A stretch of DNA of 38,640 nt, taken from Neisseria sicca 4320. Its GTDB lineage: Bacteria > Pseudomonadota > Gammaproteobacteria > Burkholderiales > Neisseriaceae. Numbering within the stretch: position 1 is the stretch's first letter; each line of letters opens with the position of its first letter. Both the position numbers and the translations under genes were made by a program. A model generated the notes under the pieces. It was not told the DNA's origin, did not search any database, and saw only the letters and a program-made list of their open reading frames with translations. Below, piece by piece: positions 38,628 to 38,640 of the stretch. The DNA is taken from contig NZ_AEPF01000151.1 in assembly GCF_000193735.1 (NCBI RefSeq), positions 1-38,640 on the forward strand, in the 5' to 3' direction.

Positions 38628-38640
38628 ATATCAGCTATGC

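Overview
The window is chromosomal DNA from a commensal Neisseria. The evidence is the very dense 12-base DNA uptake sequence AGGTCGTCTGAA (the dialect reported for the N. mucosa / N. sicca group rather than the meningococcal/gonococcal one), two full-length Correia repeat elements, a dRS3-flanked intergenic mosaic element, and proteins that read throughout as neisserial orthologues. The species call is an inference from uptake-sequence dialect and gene content; no database search was possible.

Layout. Positions 1-3480: tRNA-Pro(GGG), an MscS-type channel, nudB, ppa, a Correia element, and a tRNA-Arg(ACG)/tRNA-Glu(TTC) pair on the minus strand. 3481-9530: a DEDDh exonuclease fused to a UvrC/Cho-like half, a HAD phosphatase, thiD, a PfkB sugar kinase (minus) and alr. 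9640-17180: a mosaic repeat, then an ACT-domain/UPF0210 pair, an OsmC-like protein, a GntR/FCD regulator, trmA, a TauE/SafE exporter, aroC and a minimal ProQ. 17240-20975: an orphan RTX-repeat protein in AT-rich surroundings. 21037-29543 (minus): a complete nos cluster, nosR-nosZ-nosD-nosF-nosY-nosL. 29894-34449: accD, trpA, a DUF808 membrane protein and lnt. 34723-38627: rpoH, yqeY, rpsU, grxD, upp, a second Correia element and a DUF2322 gene broken by a stop codon.

How the parts work together. The nos block encodes the last denitrification step, N2O to N2: NosZ is the copper enzyme, NosD/NosF/NosY/NosL load and mature copper, and NosR is the flavin/Fe-S membrane electron donor. A near-consensus FNR box sits about 41.5 bases upstream of a -10 element for nosR, so oxygen limitation should switch it on; nosDFYL appears to have its own promoter after a hairpin that follows nosZ. 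NosZ carries a Tat motif followed by a lipobox, suggesting a membrane-anchored enzyme. Most gene ends carry inverted uptake-sequence pairs that can act as terminators.

The least ordinary signals are regulatory RNA candidates. Two intergenic regions without minus-strand genes hold a TTGACA promoter and an intrinsic terminator about 90 bases apart on the minus strand, which is small-RNA architecture. One, just downstream of proQ, exposes a C/U-rich stretch with two anti-Shine-Dalgarno motifs. In addition, proQ has a terminator-like hairpin in its own leader, and rpsU has a long leader with a full-length Shine-Dalgarno sequence locked beside a hairpin and a 35-codon ORF.
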